DNA of 44,232 nucleotides. It comes from Candidatus Poribacteria bacterium. GTDB lineage: Bacteria; Poribacteria; WGA-4E; WGA-3G. Below are positions 24,830-33,621 of the stretch, piece after piece. A program made the translations under genes and the position numbers. Below the pieces are notes generated by a model, which did not search any database, was not told where the DNA came from, and saw nothing but the letters and a program-made list of their open reading frames with translations. Location: assembly GCA_026706025.1 (NCBI GenBank), contig JAPOZO010000069.1:1-44232 (forward strand), read 5' to 3'. Numbering within the stretch: position 1 is the stretch's first letter; every line of letters begins with the position of its first letter.

Positions 24830-27205
24830 GTCCAGGTTGCGAACGCTGAGACTATTATACCGCTTTTTGACAATAGATTAGATCCTCCGCCGTGGAGTAT
24901 AATGATGGTACCTAATAGAGCAGGAGACCATATCAACAATATAAACGTAGATTTACTATACTTTTCAACAGGTAGAACACTCAGAGAATTAGCGTTCTTG
25001 GAAGAACCTACGCTGCCAGAAATAAACGGAAATCAGTGGGCAGTTGGGCCACTTGCCGCGTCACCTGGTGAGTTAGTAGGGGCCACCTCGGACATCACAA
25101 CTAGCCTCTATAACATGGATTTTAGTGCCGATGCATTGGAATTCGGGAACACCAACAAAATCTTAAATGATCTCGGTTTTGCGGAAGAGGACGAGGATAT
25201 AGATCACCATACGGTTTATGCGCGGATGAACATCAAAAATCATCACACTGAGGATATAGGTGCTAATTTACATGTAGTCGTACACGGTAATACCAGTGCT
25301 AAAGTCTGGCTAAATGATAGTGAGATTTTGAACTATATAGCCGCGACAGGTAATGACATTAGCGGTACGGCGGCGGGCATTACACTTGTGCCTGGTGATA
25401 ATGATCTGTTGTTCAAAAGTAGTCACGCTTTAGGCGAATGGAATGTCTTACCTTTCTTACTGGTTGGTGATGATGGGTTGGCTGCTGAGATAGAACCTGT
25501 TGCTATACAGGGGGGTAGCACGACACAGACAGCGGAAGACACAGAAACACCGGCAGGAGGCGATATTGTCTTAAACGTCCGTAGGCCGGTTGCCTTACAG
25601 AGTGGCATAACTCTCAATGATACAAATAATAATGTGGTCAAGAAATGGACACTTGACGATCAATTCACGGATATCGCTGTGACGCAAAATGCAACCTATT
25701 TCGTCTGGAAACCAGATGTGCCCGAAGTTCTGCGAGGCATGAACGATATTCCGTATCAAAGCAACATCGCGTTGGATATAAGTCGCCACGACGACGACCG
25801 TGCCTTAGAAGGCATCGAAGATATTGATGAACTCGAGGCGGCAGGAAAACTTCCCTCAGAATATCCGTATTTTATAGTACCGCTCGCCGAAAACCCTATG
25901 AAGGAATATAAGGCGGCGGGAGAGATATTCACATGGTGGAAGGTGGCAAAAAATCTTGTTACAGAGCTAACAAAACAAGCAATAGAGGACGCGGTAGACT
26001 TTGTGATAGATCTAATTCCGCAACCGTGGAGTTTAGTCGTGGACGCAGTGATCTCGCGGAGCAAGGTATACTACTCCGTATTTGTGGATGCTCGTGATTT
26101 AATCGCCGAGGAAAATGTTGCCAAAAATGTGATTCTCGATGCATTAAAGGACCCGTCCGAAGTAATAGAAGATTATTCCGTTTTTGGTTTTGAGAGCAGT
26201 GATTCGGATCACAGAAAGCCACGGTATCTAGTCATGATCCCTGAAAAATTAGACGCAATAACGATACGGACGAAAACACATTACTTTACGCAGGATGTCG
26301 ATGTAAGCCCCACGACACTCACAATCATGAAAAACGAAGGTGCTCGTGGATTCTTCAAGGGTAATCTGGATCTATTTTGGGATGCGGGTGAACGACATAT
26401 AAGACTCCACCTACCGGACGATGCGGAAGTAGACGGTGAGGAAGTAGGAAAGAGTGTAGAGACGCTTTTTGAATACTGGAAATCCACCGGGACGCGCTGG
26501 TTTCAATGGCCAGGCGAATGGAATGCCAATGATGCGTCGCAGCTTGATAACTCTACGAAAGCAGATATAAAAACTCAGTTTACCTATTTCCTCACACTGT
26601 GGGATCAGCTCTTCTTTCCTATATCTCAGACAGAAATCAACAGTTTTACGACATGGGATCAGGAGAGCGAAGTCCACCCTATTCTTAAATTGGAATTACC
26701 GTATCTTAAATCGATACATGAAGGGGTTGAGGCGAATTATACACTTCAGCTTCGGTCGGCAGCCGCGGCAGCACCATACGCCCGCGATATGTCACTTGCC
26801 GATTATCCACCGTTCCAAGAACTCGCCCCCGAAGTCCAAGCGTTACTGCTGGATCACTTCGGAGACCAAAAACACCGGGAGCTCGATGCATCCGAACGGC
26901 ACCCGCTCCCCGAAGAGACGGCACTGCTACCCAACTACCCGAACCCGTTCAATCCGGAGACGTGGATACCCTATCAGTTAGCACAGCCTGCGGATGTGGC
27001 ACTAAAAATATACGACATCCAAGGGCACGTCGTGCGGGATTTGGATTTAGGGCATCAACGCGCAGGGATGTACCACAGTCAGGCGCGTGCCGCGTATTGG
27101 GACGGTAAGAATGCTGTCGGTGAACCCGTCGCAAGCGGCGTGTATTTCTATACCTTCACCGCAGGCGACTTCACCGCCACGCGGAAGATGTTAATACGAA
27201 AATAG
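24770..27205 (+). CDS. large exported protein with type-9-like C-terminal sorting domain
   Basis: 811 residues. Signal peptide of about 26 residues (ends VANA-ETII). The middle (30-680) is not recognised; it contains DDQFTDIAVTQNATYFVWKP and a hydrophobic helical part (FVIDLIPQPWSLVVDAVI). Residues about 690-715 hold MSLADYPPFQELAPEVQALL, also found in the LRR protein at 30865. Residues 718-811 are the FlgD-Ig-like sorting domain: LLPNYPNPFNPETWIPYQLA, IYDIQGHVVRDLDLGHQRAG, YWDGKNAVGEPVASGVYFYT and finally TATRKMLIRK. That domain marks secretion to the cell surface by a type-9-like route in related phyla. An alternative start at 24692 exists through the duplicated leader. Function unknown. 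Confidence 0.8.
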   Translation: MKRNRFLSTTIFCLITLLLIVQVANAETIIPLFDNRLDPPPWSIMMVPNRAGDHINNINVDLLYFSTGRTLRELAFLEEPTLPEINGNQWAVGPLAASPGELVGATSDITTSLYNMDFSADALEFGNTNKILNDLGFAEEDEDIDHHTVYARMNIKNHHTEDIGANLHVVVHGNTSAKVWLNDSEILNYIAATGNDISGTAAGITLVPGDNDLLFKSSHALGEWNVLPFLLVGDDGLAAEIEPVAIQGGSTTQTAEDTETPAGGDIVLNVRRPVALQSGITLNDTNNNVVKKWTLDDQFTDIAVTQNATYFVWKPDVPEVLRGMNDIPYQSNIALDISRHDDDRALEGIEDIDELEAAGKLPSEYPYFIVPLAENPMKEYKAAGEIFTWWKVAKNLVTELTKQAIEDAVDFVIDLIPQPWSLVVDAVISRSKVYYSVFVDARDLIAEENVAKNVILDALKDPSEVIEDYSVFGFESSDSDHRKPRYLVMIPEKLDAITIRTKTHYFTQDVDVSPTTLTIMKNEGARGFFKGNLDLFWDAGERHIRLHLPDDAEVDGEEVGKSVETLFEYWKSTGTRWFQWPGEWNANDASQLDNSTKADIKTQFTYFLTLWDQLFFPISQTEINSFTTWDQESEVHPILKLELPYLKSIHEGVEANYTLQLRSAAAAAPYARDMSLADYPPFQELAPEVQALLLDHFGDQKHRELDASERHPLPEETALLPNYPNPFNPETWIPYQLAQPADVALKIYDIQGHVVRDLDLGHQRAGMYHSQARAAYWDGKNAVGEPVASGVYFYTFTAGDFTATRKMLIRK

Positions 27206-27263
27206 TACCATAAGACCACAAGATTGCAAGAGAATTTTTGTCTTAACGACAAAGGAGTTTTTT

Positions 27264-28879
27264 ATGAAGATTTTGATGAGACCCTTGATCGCTTCGCTGA
27301 TTGTTTTCTTTTTCGCATCAACGATACACATAACCAGAAGTTTCGCCGCAGACGCACCGCAGTGGCACTTACCGGTCGGTGCGATTGCGCATCTGGGCGG
27401 AGAAGCAATAAATGATATCGCGTATTCTCCGGATGGAGAACTTCTTGCAGCGGCAAGTGCCAACGGTATTTGGCTCTACGATACCGTAACGCATCAAGAG
27501 GTCACGCGCCTCGTGGAACACACCGATTCGGTCGTTAGTATCTCCTTTAGTCCGGATGGTAAAATGTTGGCAAGTGGGGATTCGAGCGGGAACGTTTATC
27601 TATGGGATGTTGCGACTGGCACGCGCCTATGGAGCTGGCACGTGCACTCTGGGCGCGTAAGTATCTCGTTTCGTCCAGATGGTAAGAAGTTGGCAAGCGC
27701 GGGTCGCCATGAAATATTTCTATGGGATGTTGCGACTGGGCGCAATCATTCATTTGAGTATGATTGGTACGGTGGCTTCCAAAGTGTCCTGTTTAGTCCG
27801 GATGCTCGGATGCTTGCCGGCGGGGTTTCTAACGGGGAGGTGTACCTATGGGATGCTGCGACGGGCAGGATCCGACATACCTTTAAAGGACACACCGATT
27901 CGGTCTTAAGTGTTGCCTTTAATCCGAGTGGTCTGATTGTGGCAAGCGCGGGTTTGGACCAGACAGTGCGTCTATGGAATGTTATAACAGGTGAACTCCG
28001 ACATACCCTTGAAGGACACACCTTTGATGTCAATCGTGTCTCGTTTCGTCCGGATGGTCGGATTCTGGCAAGCGCGGTGATCAGACAGTGCGTCTATGGA
28101 GTGTTATCACTGGCGAGCCCCTACGGACACTTCAGGCACACACCGGTTTCGTCAATAGTGTCTCTTTTAGTCCGGATGGTAAGACGTTGGCAAGCGCGGG
28201 TTCGGACGGGAAAATCCTTCTCTGGTCGGTCGGATGGCCCGCTGCCGATGTGAATCGCGATGACAAAGTCAACATTCAAGACTTGGTCATCGTCGCAGGC
28301 GCACTTGGACAAATCGGCGAAAACGAGGCGGATGTCAACGGTGATGGCATCGTCAACATTCAAGACCTCGTTGTCGTTGCAGGTGCATTCGGAGAAGTCG
28401 CAGCGGCACCTGCTGTCCTGCGGCAACAAGGCGCAGCGCACCTCACACAGGCAGAAGTGCAGCATTGGCTCACACAGGCACAACAAGCAAACCTCACAGA
28501 TGCAACCTCCGTAAGAGGGATCCGTTTCTTGGAGCAGCTGCTCGCAGCTTTCACACCGAAAGAGACGGCACTGCTACCGAACTACCCGAATCCGTTCAAC
28601 CCGGAGACGTGGATACCCTATCAGTTAGCAACGCCTGCGGATGTGACGCTAAAAATATACGACATCCAAGGGCGCGTCGTGCGGGATTTGGATTTAGGGC
28701 ATCAGCGTGCGGGGATGTATCACACTCGGAGCCGTGCCGCGTATTGGGATGGAAAGAACGCTGTCGGTGAACCCGTCGCAAGCGGCATCTATTTCTATAC
28801 ATTGTCCACGGAGTCCACACGCGACTCCGTTACCGCCGGCGAATTCACCGCCACGCGGAAGATGCTAATACGAAAGTGA
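27264..28879 (+). pseudogene. WD40-dockerin-sorting domain protein broken by a frameshift
   Basis: The start at 27264 (AGGAG six bases upstream) gives a signal peptide and WPLPVGAIAHLGG-type entry blade, then WD40 blades with FSPDG and LWDVATG motifs. At 28076-28079 the frame breaks: the expected LASAGxDQTVRLW reads GCGGTGATCAG where a blade above has nine bases between GCG and CAG, a net loss of four. Reading resumes in another frame at 28079 (DQTVRLWSVITGEPLRTLQA), and continues through two dockerin-like repeats (DVNRDDKVNIQDL, DVNGDGIVNIQDL; 28245-28395) to the sorting domain, ending RKMLIRK at 28876. Either a true recent mutation or a sequencing error; the two halves are otherwise undamaged. 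The sorting domain has a nine-residue insertion coded by a small palindrome (28809-28829). Confidence 0.82.
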
Positions 28880-28895
28880 CTTTCTCTATTGCCAT

Positions 28896-28921
28896 AGGGG
28901 TAGGTCTTCGTGCCTGCCCCT
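28896..28921 (+). terminator. hairpin after the broken WD40 gene
   Basis: Arms AGGGGTAGG (28896-28904) and CCTGCCCCT (28913-28921) pair over nine positions with one G-T. It lies 17 bases after the stop at 28879. Followed by GTTTCACC rather than a T-run, so a weak terminator at best. Confidence 0.4.
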
Positions 28922-28997
28922 GTTTCACCCCATATTTTTTCTCGTATTTGGAGGTTAGACAGACGGTTCAATAAAATATCTTACATCCAACTTTCTC

Positions 28998-29109
28998 TAC
29001 AAAACCGATGCTAATTCCTACAAAACTTTTGTAAATTTTTACAAAAGTTATGCTGGAATCGTCGTCTTTCCACCTAATATTGGCAAAATTGGCCCGGCAT
29101 GAATCTTGC
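28998..29109 (+). promoter_or_regulatory. sigma54 promoter with three 21-bp iterons, copy C
   Basis: Iterons begin at 28998, 29019 and 29040 (TACAAAACCGATGCTAATTC and variants), 21 bp apart. After 56 bp comes CCGGCATGAATCTTGC with GG 29096-29097 and GC 29108-29109, ten bases between. Upstream of the iterons, TCTTACATCCAA also matches copy A. Transcription would begin near 29121 and read straight into the WD40 gene at 29262, so this copy has a clear target. Confidence 0.72.
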
Positions 29110-29261
29110 TAAATAAATATTAAGAAGCAAATTTTAGGTTTTTCGGAAGGATGGAAGAAACAACGTGTCCACTATCTTCCAATCCTCCAACTTATCTGAA
29201 GAGAAAAAACATAAGACCTTATGATCGCCGGAAGGAGACCGATGAAAAAGGAGAATTTACG

Positions 29262-30401
29262 ATGAAAACGAAAACAACATTGACGTTTTTTGTACTGTTC
29301 AGCTTTCTTTCCCTAAACGCTTTTGCTCAAGTCCGATTGAAAGAGACTCCAGAAGTCTTAAGACTTTCATTAAACCTTTTCGCATTAAGTCCAGATGGTG
29401 AAACATTGGCAGGTTCTAATTTCAAGGGAGATATACATTTGTGGGATACCGCTACCGGCTCAAAAAAAGATGTTTTCATAAGCGAGTTCCGCATAGGTGC
29501 CGGTGCCGTTCTTACTTTTAGTCCTGATGGCACACTACTTGCCAGTGGTTCTGAACAGAGTCGGGTAACTTTGTGGGATGTCGCTACCGGAAACGCAAAA
29601 TTCGTACTCGAACATGTTGGAGCAAACACGATCTCAAGTATATCTTTCAGTCCAGATGGAACCACGTTGGTGAGTTGTGCTGCTGGAAGATGGGGAACAT
29701 CTTCTGCGTTTATATATTTATGGGATGTTAAAACGGGAAAGAAGAAATCTGAAATCGAAGTACCTGATTTCCCTACGTGTAGTACATTTAGTCCAGATGG
29801 AACTACCTTGGCGATTGGGACTGCAGGATTTAGAGAAAAAGCCGTTAATTTATTTTTATGGGATATCCACGAAAACCTCGAAATAGCTAAACTCGAAATA
29901 GTTACACCTACGCCTCCTTGGGGTGTTGACTATCTAAAGTTCAGTCCAGATGGAACTGCTTTGGCAGCTGGCATTGGAGACAGCCTTCTAATAACGTTAT
30001 GGGATGTTGTTACAAGAAAAGAAACAGGTCGTCTATTCGGGTATTATGGTCGGGCGTGGAATGCCCCTTTTGCGTTTAGCCCAGACGGTATGATACTGGC
30101 AGGTACTGGTGCTACTACTGGCACTAATGCTGTTGGTCATACTTTTGTTAATGTGGATGGACTTTATTTATGGAATGTTTTCAACGAGAAAAGTAAAAAA
30201 ATCTCTGAACCCTCTATGTTTGCCGGGGTGAGTCCAGACGGCACATTCTATGCTGTTGAAGATCAAAGAGAGATAATAGATGGAGATTGGGTGGATAGTC
30301 AATACTTCCTATGGACTATATCGCCTGAAGGCGTTTCTATGGAAGTCACTGCCCACGGCAAGTTGACGACAAGTTGGGGGCAAATCAAGCAGGAACAATA
30401 G
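29262..30401 (+). CDS. exported WD40 propeller protein with short W-G-x-I-K tail
   Basis: 379 residues from the ATG at 29262: AAAAAGGAG stands about nine bases upstream and a signal peptide follows (MKTKTTLTFFVLFSFLSLNA, cleavage near AFA-QVR). A start at 29151 with GGAAGG is possible but would bury the signal. About seven blades with SPDG turns and LWD(V/I) strands fill the protein (LSPDGETLAGS, FSPDGTLLASGSEQSRVTLW, FSPDGTTLVSC and so on). It ends GKLTTSWGQIKQEQ, the short tail shared with TolB-type proteins, and has neither dockerin nor sorting domain. It stands behind sigma54 promoter copy C, so its expression probably needs an enhancer-binding protein. Function unknown. Confidence 0.83.
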   Translation: MKTKTTLTFFVLFSFLSLNAFAQVRLKETPEVLRLSLNLFALSPDGETLAGSNFKGDIHLWDTATGSKKDVFISEFRIGAGAVLTFSPDGTLLASGSEQSRVTLWDVATGNAKFVLEHVGANTISSISFSPDGTTLVSCAAGRWGTSSAFIYLWDVKTGKKKSEIEVPDFPTCSTFSPDGTTLAIGTAGFREKAVNLFLWDIHENLEIAKLEIVTPTPPWGVDYLKFSPDGTALAAGIGDSLLITLWDVVTRKETGRLFGYYGRAWNAPFAFSPDGMILAGTGATTGTNAVGHTFVNVDGLYLWNVFNEKSKKISEPSMFAGVSPDGTFYAVEDQREIIDGDWVDSQYFLWTISPEGVSMEVTAHGKLTTSWGQIKQEQ

Positions 30402-30406
30402 TCTGA

Positions 30407-30628
30407 TACAGGACAGACACAATTCCTTTGCAAGGGGTTGGCACAACGAGTGAACGGAACACTTACACGTGGACAGATACCACCGCTACACCGAATACCG
30501 TCTACTATTATCGGATAGAAGATATATCGTATGCCGGTGCGCGTAAACAGTTAGCAACCGTCCGCTTGAGAGGATTGGTGTCGGCAACTGGTAAACTGCT
30601 AACAGGTTGGGCGGATCTGAAAAGGTAG
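30407..30628 (+). pseudogene. C-terminal remnant of an FN3-type exported protein
   Basis: The frame is open from 30407 to the TAG at 30626-30628 without a credible start. It codes SERNTYTWTDTTATPNTVYY, YRIEDISYAGARKQ and finally GKLLTGWADLKR. The first part looks like the last strands of a fibronectin-III-like domain; the last residues are again the short W-x-x-L-K tail. It directly follows the WD40 gene in another frame and has no start of its own, so I take it as the tail end of a lost or recombined gene. Confidence 0.6.
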
Positions 30629-30686
30629 ACGAGTTTAATTATGAGATAACGCGAGTTGCCACCTTTTTATCCACATAGCACTCCGC

Positions 30687-30831
30687 ATGAAGATTAAGAA
30701 TTTAATCGGGTAATTCTCGGTTTTCTTGTCGGGCCCGGTGCGGTTAGGAAAACGCACCATAAGTGTCAATTTTAGAAAAACAACCCTCGTGGCCCCAGGA
30801 CCGGTAGGTGCGGTTTCTAACCGCACCTACC
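30687..30831. repeat. intergenic repeats before the LRR gene
   Basis: 30687-30717 is a 31-bp sequence present in perfect inverted form at 40171-40201. 30803-30831 is a perfect hairpin (13-bp arms GGTAGGTGCGGTT and AACCGCACCTACC, loop TCT), 34 bases before the gene start at 30865. Confidence 0.65.
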
Positions 30832-30864
30832 AATGAAGTATAAAAATGAAAGGAGTTGGAAACA

Positions 30865-33405
30865 ATGAAACGATTTTATAGACTTTTTGTTTTCTTGAGT
30901 GTTCTCAGCTGTTGGATGAACGGCGCCTCTGCGCAGGTCGTAAATATTCCGGATCCGGTTTTAGCGAGTGTTCTGCGAGATGCTTTGGATTTAGCACCTA
31001 ACGCGCCAATCACGAAATCGAAGATGCAGACATTATACCGGCTAAACGTTTCTAATTGGGACATAAAAGATTTAACAGGTGACATACAGCAGAAGATAAC
31101 AGATTTGACCGGTTTGGAGCATGCAACACAACTCAGTTGGTTGGTACTTCATGCTGCCCACCGCACTGAAGATCTGCGCCCGCTGTCAGGATTAGAGTAT
31201 CTCACATACTTGGAACTTTCCTTCGGTAGTATTAGCGATCTACGTCCGCTATCAGGATTAACACGACTCACACACTTGGATCTCATAGGCAACGAGGTTC
31301 GCGATCTCGCCCCCGTCAAAGGATTCACACAACTGAAAGCCTTAGAGGTTCAGTATAACCCAATCAGCGATTTCAGTCCGCTGTCAGGATTAACGCAACT
31401 CGCCCAGTTAGAGGTATCTGTGACGAGCGTGGCGTTAATGGAGAATCTTCGCCGCAATGTAGATTTAACGCAATTGCGGCGTCTCAGTATTATCGGAGAA
31501 GGGAATCAGATTGGAGACCTTCGCCCTTTCGCAAATTTGACACAGTTAGATTACTTCGTCGTCTATAATGCTCAGATACGTGATCTTACACCCCTTGCAG
31601 GCTTAACAAACTTAACGTATTTGGGACTGGGTGTTAATCAGATACGTGATCTTACACCCCTTGCAGGCTTGACACAGTTGGAGTACTTGCATCTCAATGG
31701 TAATCAGATTGATAATGTCTCACCGCTGTCGGGTTTAACAAACCTACGGACTTTGGGGCTCCGGAACAATCAGATACGTGATATTACACCGATCAAAGAC
31801 TTGGGGGCAACTTTATGGCTTGAGGGTAATCCAATCGGTGAGCCGTCTGAGGATGAACCGAATTTAGTGGAGGATGAACCGAATTTAGTGATTGAATCCC
31901 TTACGGTATCTCAATCGGATGGTAAAAGTAAAGATAAAGGCATCACCGTAAACCCCGGAGATAAGTTTAAACTCTATGTTTCCTTCAAAAATATGGGAGC
32001 TGCGACATCTGACCAAACACGGGTCCTGTACTATCGCGCCCCCAATTCCAATCCTGTTTCCAAAAAACTGATCCGAGAGGGCAACAAAGTATCACTATCT
32101 GGTAATGAAGCGGTTCAAATGGAACTAATGGTCACTGCACCCGACATCGAGGGTTTCTACTATTACAGTGCTTGCGTAGACAGTGTGTCGAATGAAATCC
32201 AGACCGCGGATAACTGCTCCTCTGAAGATGAAGCTGTCCTGGTCCATGTCAAAGCGGGCCTTCCGCGATGGTTAATAGAAAACGTAGCACACAGTGCAGA
32301 CGGTTATACCTACTTTGTCGTGAATCCGCCTGCCAGTATAGCCCTGCCTCTTGAACGCTACTCATCCGAAACTCTAACGAAGCATTCGCTAAAAGATATT
32401 TCGGGCTCTGGAGCACTACGTCATGTCACAAAATGCTCTGTTACGCTGCATACCCCAGATAGCGGTTATTTTATGTTCCCCCTTGAATCACCGCAAGGAG
32501 AGAAAACGGGGGCAGAGGAGACAGCTGAAAAAGCTGAAAAAGCTCTAAAATTTGGTTTAAATGTAGTCGGTATGGTGCCTGATGGGTTAACCGAAAAAGG
32601 TGGATGGTTCGACAAATTGAAGAATGGGGTACTCAAACTTGCCAGCAAGGTGTTAGGTTTACTTAATATTGCCGGAGTTGTTATAGATTTAGTTATTGAT
32701 TTTGTTGCCCCTGATGATCCTACAGCTCCTCCCACACTAACGGTAGAGCCGCCAAGCAATATTTTTGAAGCCTTGGGAAAATTAGCTTTTGAGAGCCTGT
32801 TAGGATTAGAAAATTACCAATACGAACCGTTTCTACCGCCTATGCTCTTTGTGATCAGAGAGGACTTATCAAGCATAGATATCACGGTGGTTCAAAATTA
32901 CAACGTTGATGGTGTGTCGTCGCGTTATAAGTGGGAAGCAACATGGAATCTAAAAGATAATATCGGTGCAGCACCCAGTGCTCACCCGATGTCGCTTGCG
33001 GATTATCCACCATTTCAATCGTTCTCACCGGAAGTTCAGGAATATCTCCTCCAATACTTCGGTGAGTTTTCAAGCACCGCAGCTGGAAACTCTGAAGCGT
33101 GGCAGATGCCAGAAGAAACGTCGTTGTTACCAAACTATCCGAACCCGTTCAACCCAGAGACATGGATACCGTATCAACTATCAGAGCCCGCAGATGTGAA
33201 ACTGACGATCTACGACATCCAAGGGCGCGTCGCGCGGGATTTGGATTTAGGGCATCAACGTGCGGGGATGTATCACAATCGGAGCCGCTCCGCGTATTGG
33301 GACGGCAGAAACGCTGTCGGTGAACCCGTCGCAAGCGGTATCTACTTCTATACGTTGACAGCAGGTGAATTTTCTGCGACGCGGAAACTCCTGATACGGA
33401 AGTAG
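30865..33405 (+). CDS. exported leucine-rich-repeat protein with CARDB-like and sorting domains
   Basis: 846 residues from the ATG at 30865 (AGGAG nine bases upstream). Signal peptide ends near ASA-QVV. Residues 70-322 carry about ten 22-residue SDS22/internalin-like leucine-rich repeats (LRPLSGLTRLTHLDLIGNEV, ISDFSPLSGLTQLAQLEV, IRDLTPLAGLTNLTYLGLGV). A tandem pair DEPNLV follows, then at 338-462 a CARDB-like Ig domain (VNPGDKFKLYVSFKNMGAAT). Residues 470-700 are unrecognised with one hydrophobic stretch (VLGLLNIAGVVIDLVIDFV). MSLADYPPFQ at about 707 and the sorting domain at 755-846 match the 24770 protein. Expected to sit on the cell surface and bind protein or sugar. Two LRR units are almost identical at DNA level (31580-31675), a recent internal duplication. 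Confidence 0.86.
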   Translation: MKRFYRLFVFLSVLSCWMNGASAQVVNIPDPVLASVLRDALDLAPNAPITKSKMQTLYRLNVSNWDIKDLTGDIQQKITDLTGLEHATQLSWLVLHAAHRTEDLRPLSGLEYLTYLELSFGSISDLRPLSGLTRLTHLDLIGNEVRDLAPVKGFTQLKALEVQYNPISDFSPLSGLTQLAQLEVSVTSVALMENLRRNVDLTQLRRLSIIGEGNQIGDLRPFANLTQLDYFVVYNAQIRDLTPLAGLTNLTYLGLGVNQIRDLTPLAGLTQLEYLHLNGNQIDNVSPLSGLTNLRTLGLRNNQIRDITPIKDLGATLWLEGNPIGEPSEDEPNLVEDEPNLVIESLTVSQSDGKSKDKGITVNPGDKFKLYVSFKNMGAATSDQTRVLYYRAPNSNPVSKKLIREGNKVSLSGNEAVQMELMVTAPDIEGFYYYSACVDSVSNEIQTADNCSSEDEAVLVHVKAGLPRWLIENVAHSADGYTYFVVNPPASIALPLERYSSETLTKHSLKDISGSGALRHVTKCSVTLHTPDSGYFMFPLESPQGEKTGAEETAEKAEKALKFGLNVVGMVPDGLTEKGGWFDKLKNGVLKLASKVLGLLNIAGVVIDLVIDFVAPDDPTAPPTLTVEPPSNIFEALGKLAFESLLGLENYQYEPFLPPMLFVIREDLSSIDITVVQNYNVDGVSSRYKWEATWNLKDNIGAAPSAHPMSLADYPPFQSFSPEVQEYLLQYFGEFSSTAAGNSEAWQMPEETSLLPNYPNPFNPETWIPYQLSEPADVKLTIYDIQGRVARDLDLGHQRAGMYHNRSRSAYWDGRNAVGEPVASGIYFYTLTAGEFSATRKLLIRK

Positions 33406-33445
33406 GATATACTCTGTTCAGTCCAAAATTGCAAGTAACTCGGCT

Positions 33446-33509
33446 CGTAGTAGGGCAATTCATTGCCCGTTCTGACCGCTGGACGTGCGATAAATCGCAC
33501 TACTACGAA
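33446..33509. repeat. hairpin repeat CGTAGTAG ... CTACTACG
   Basis: Arms CGTAGTAG and CTACTACG bracket a 64-bp unit with an inner dyad GTGCGAT-AA-ATCGCAC (33486-33501). The same inner dyad and right arm recur at 40118-40141. Confidence 0.5.
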
Positions 33510-33536
33510 CGAATCCACCTACAACTTAAGGGTGGA

Positions 33537-33621
33537 CAGACGAATAGCCGATTGAAAGCGCGCACTATAAGTTGGGCGGTTTCCGAACCGCCTAACCCAT
33601 TACAAAAAGGAGTATTTTATC
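33537..33621 (+). promoter_or_regulatory. duplicated leader with stem-loop, copy 1
   Basis: ATAGCCGATTGAAAGCGCGC followed by a stem-loop (GGCGGTT 33575-33581, loop TCCG, AACCGCC 33586-33592, extended by three to four outer pairs) and AAAAAGGAG before the ATG at 33622. Nearly the same sequence stands before the gene at 37229. The two genes therefore share their 5' control region. Confidence 0.6.

Noticed and set aside
29151-29261. Earlier start for the WD40 gene at 29262
   Set aside because: It would add 37 charged residues before an otherwise perfect signal peptide, and a better ribosome binding site precedes 29262.
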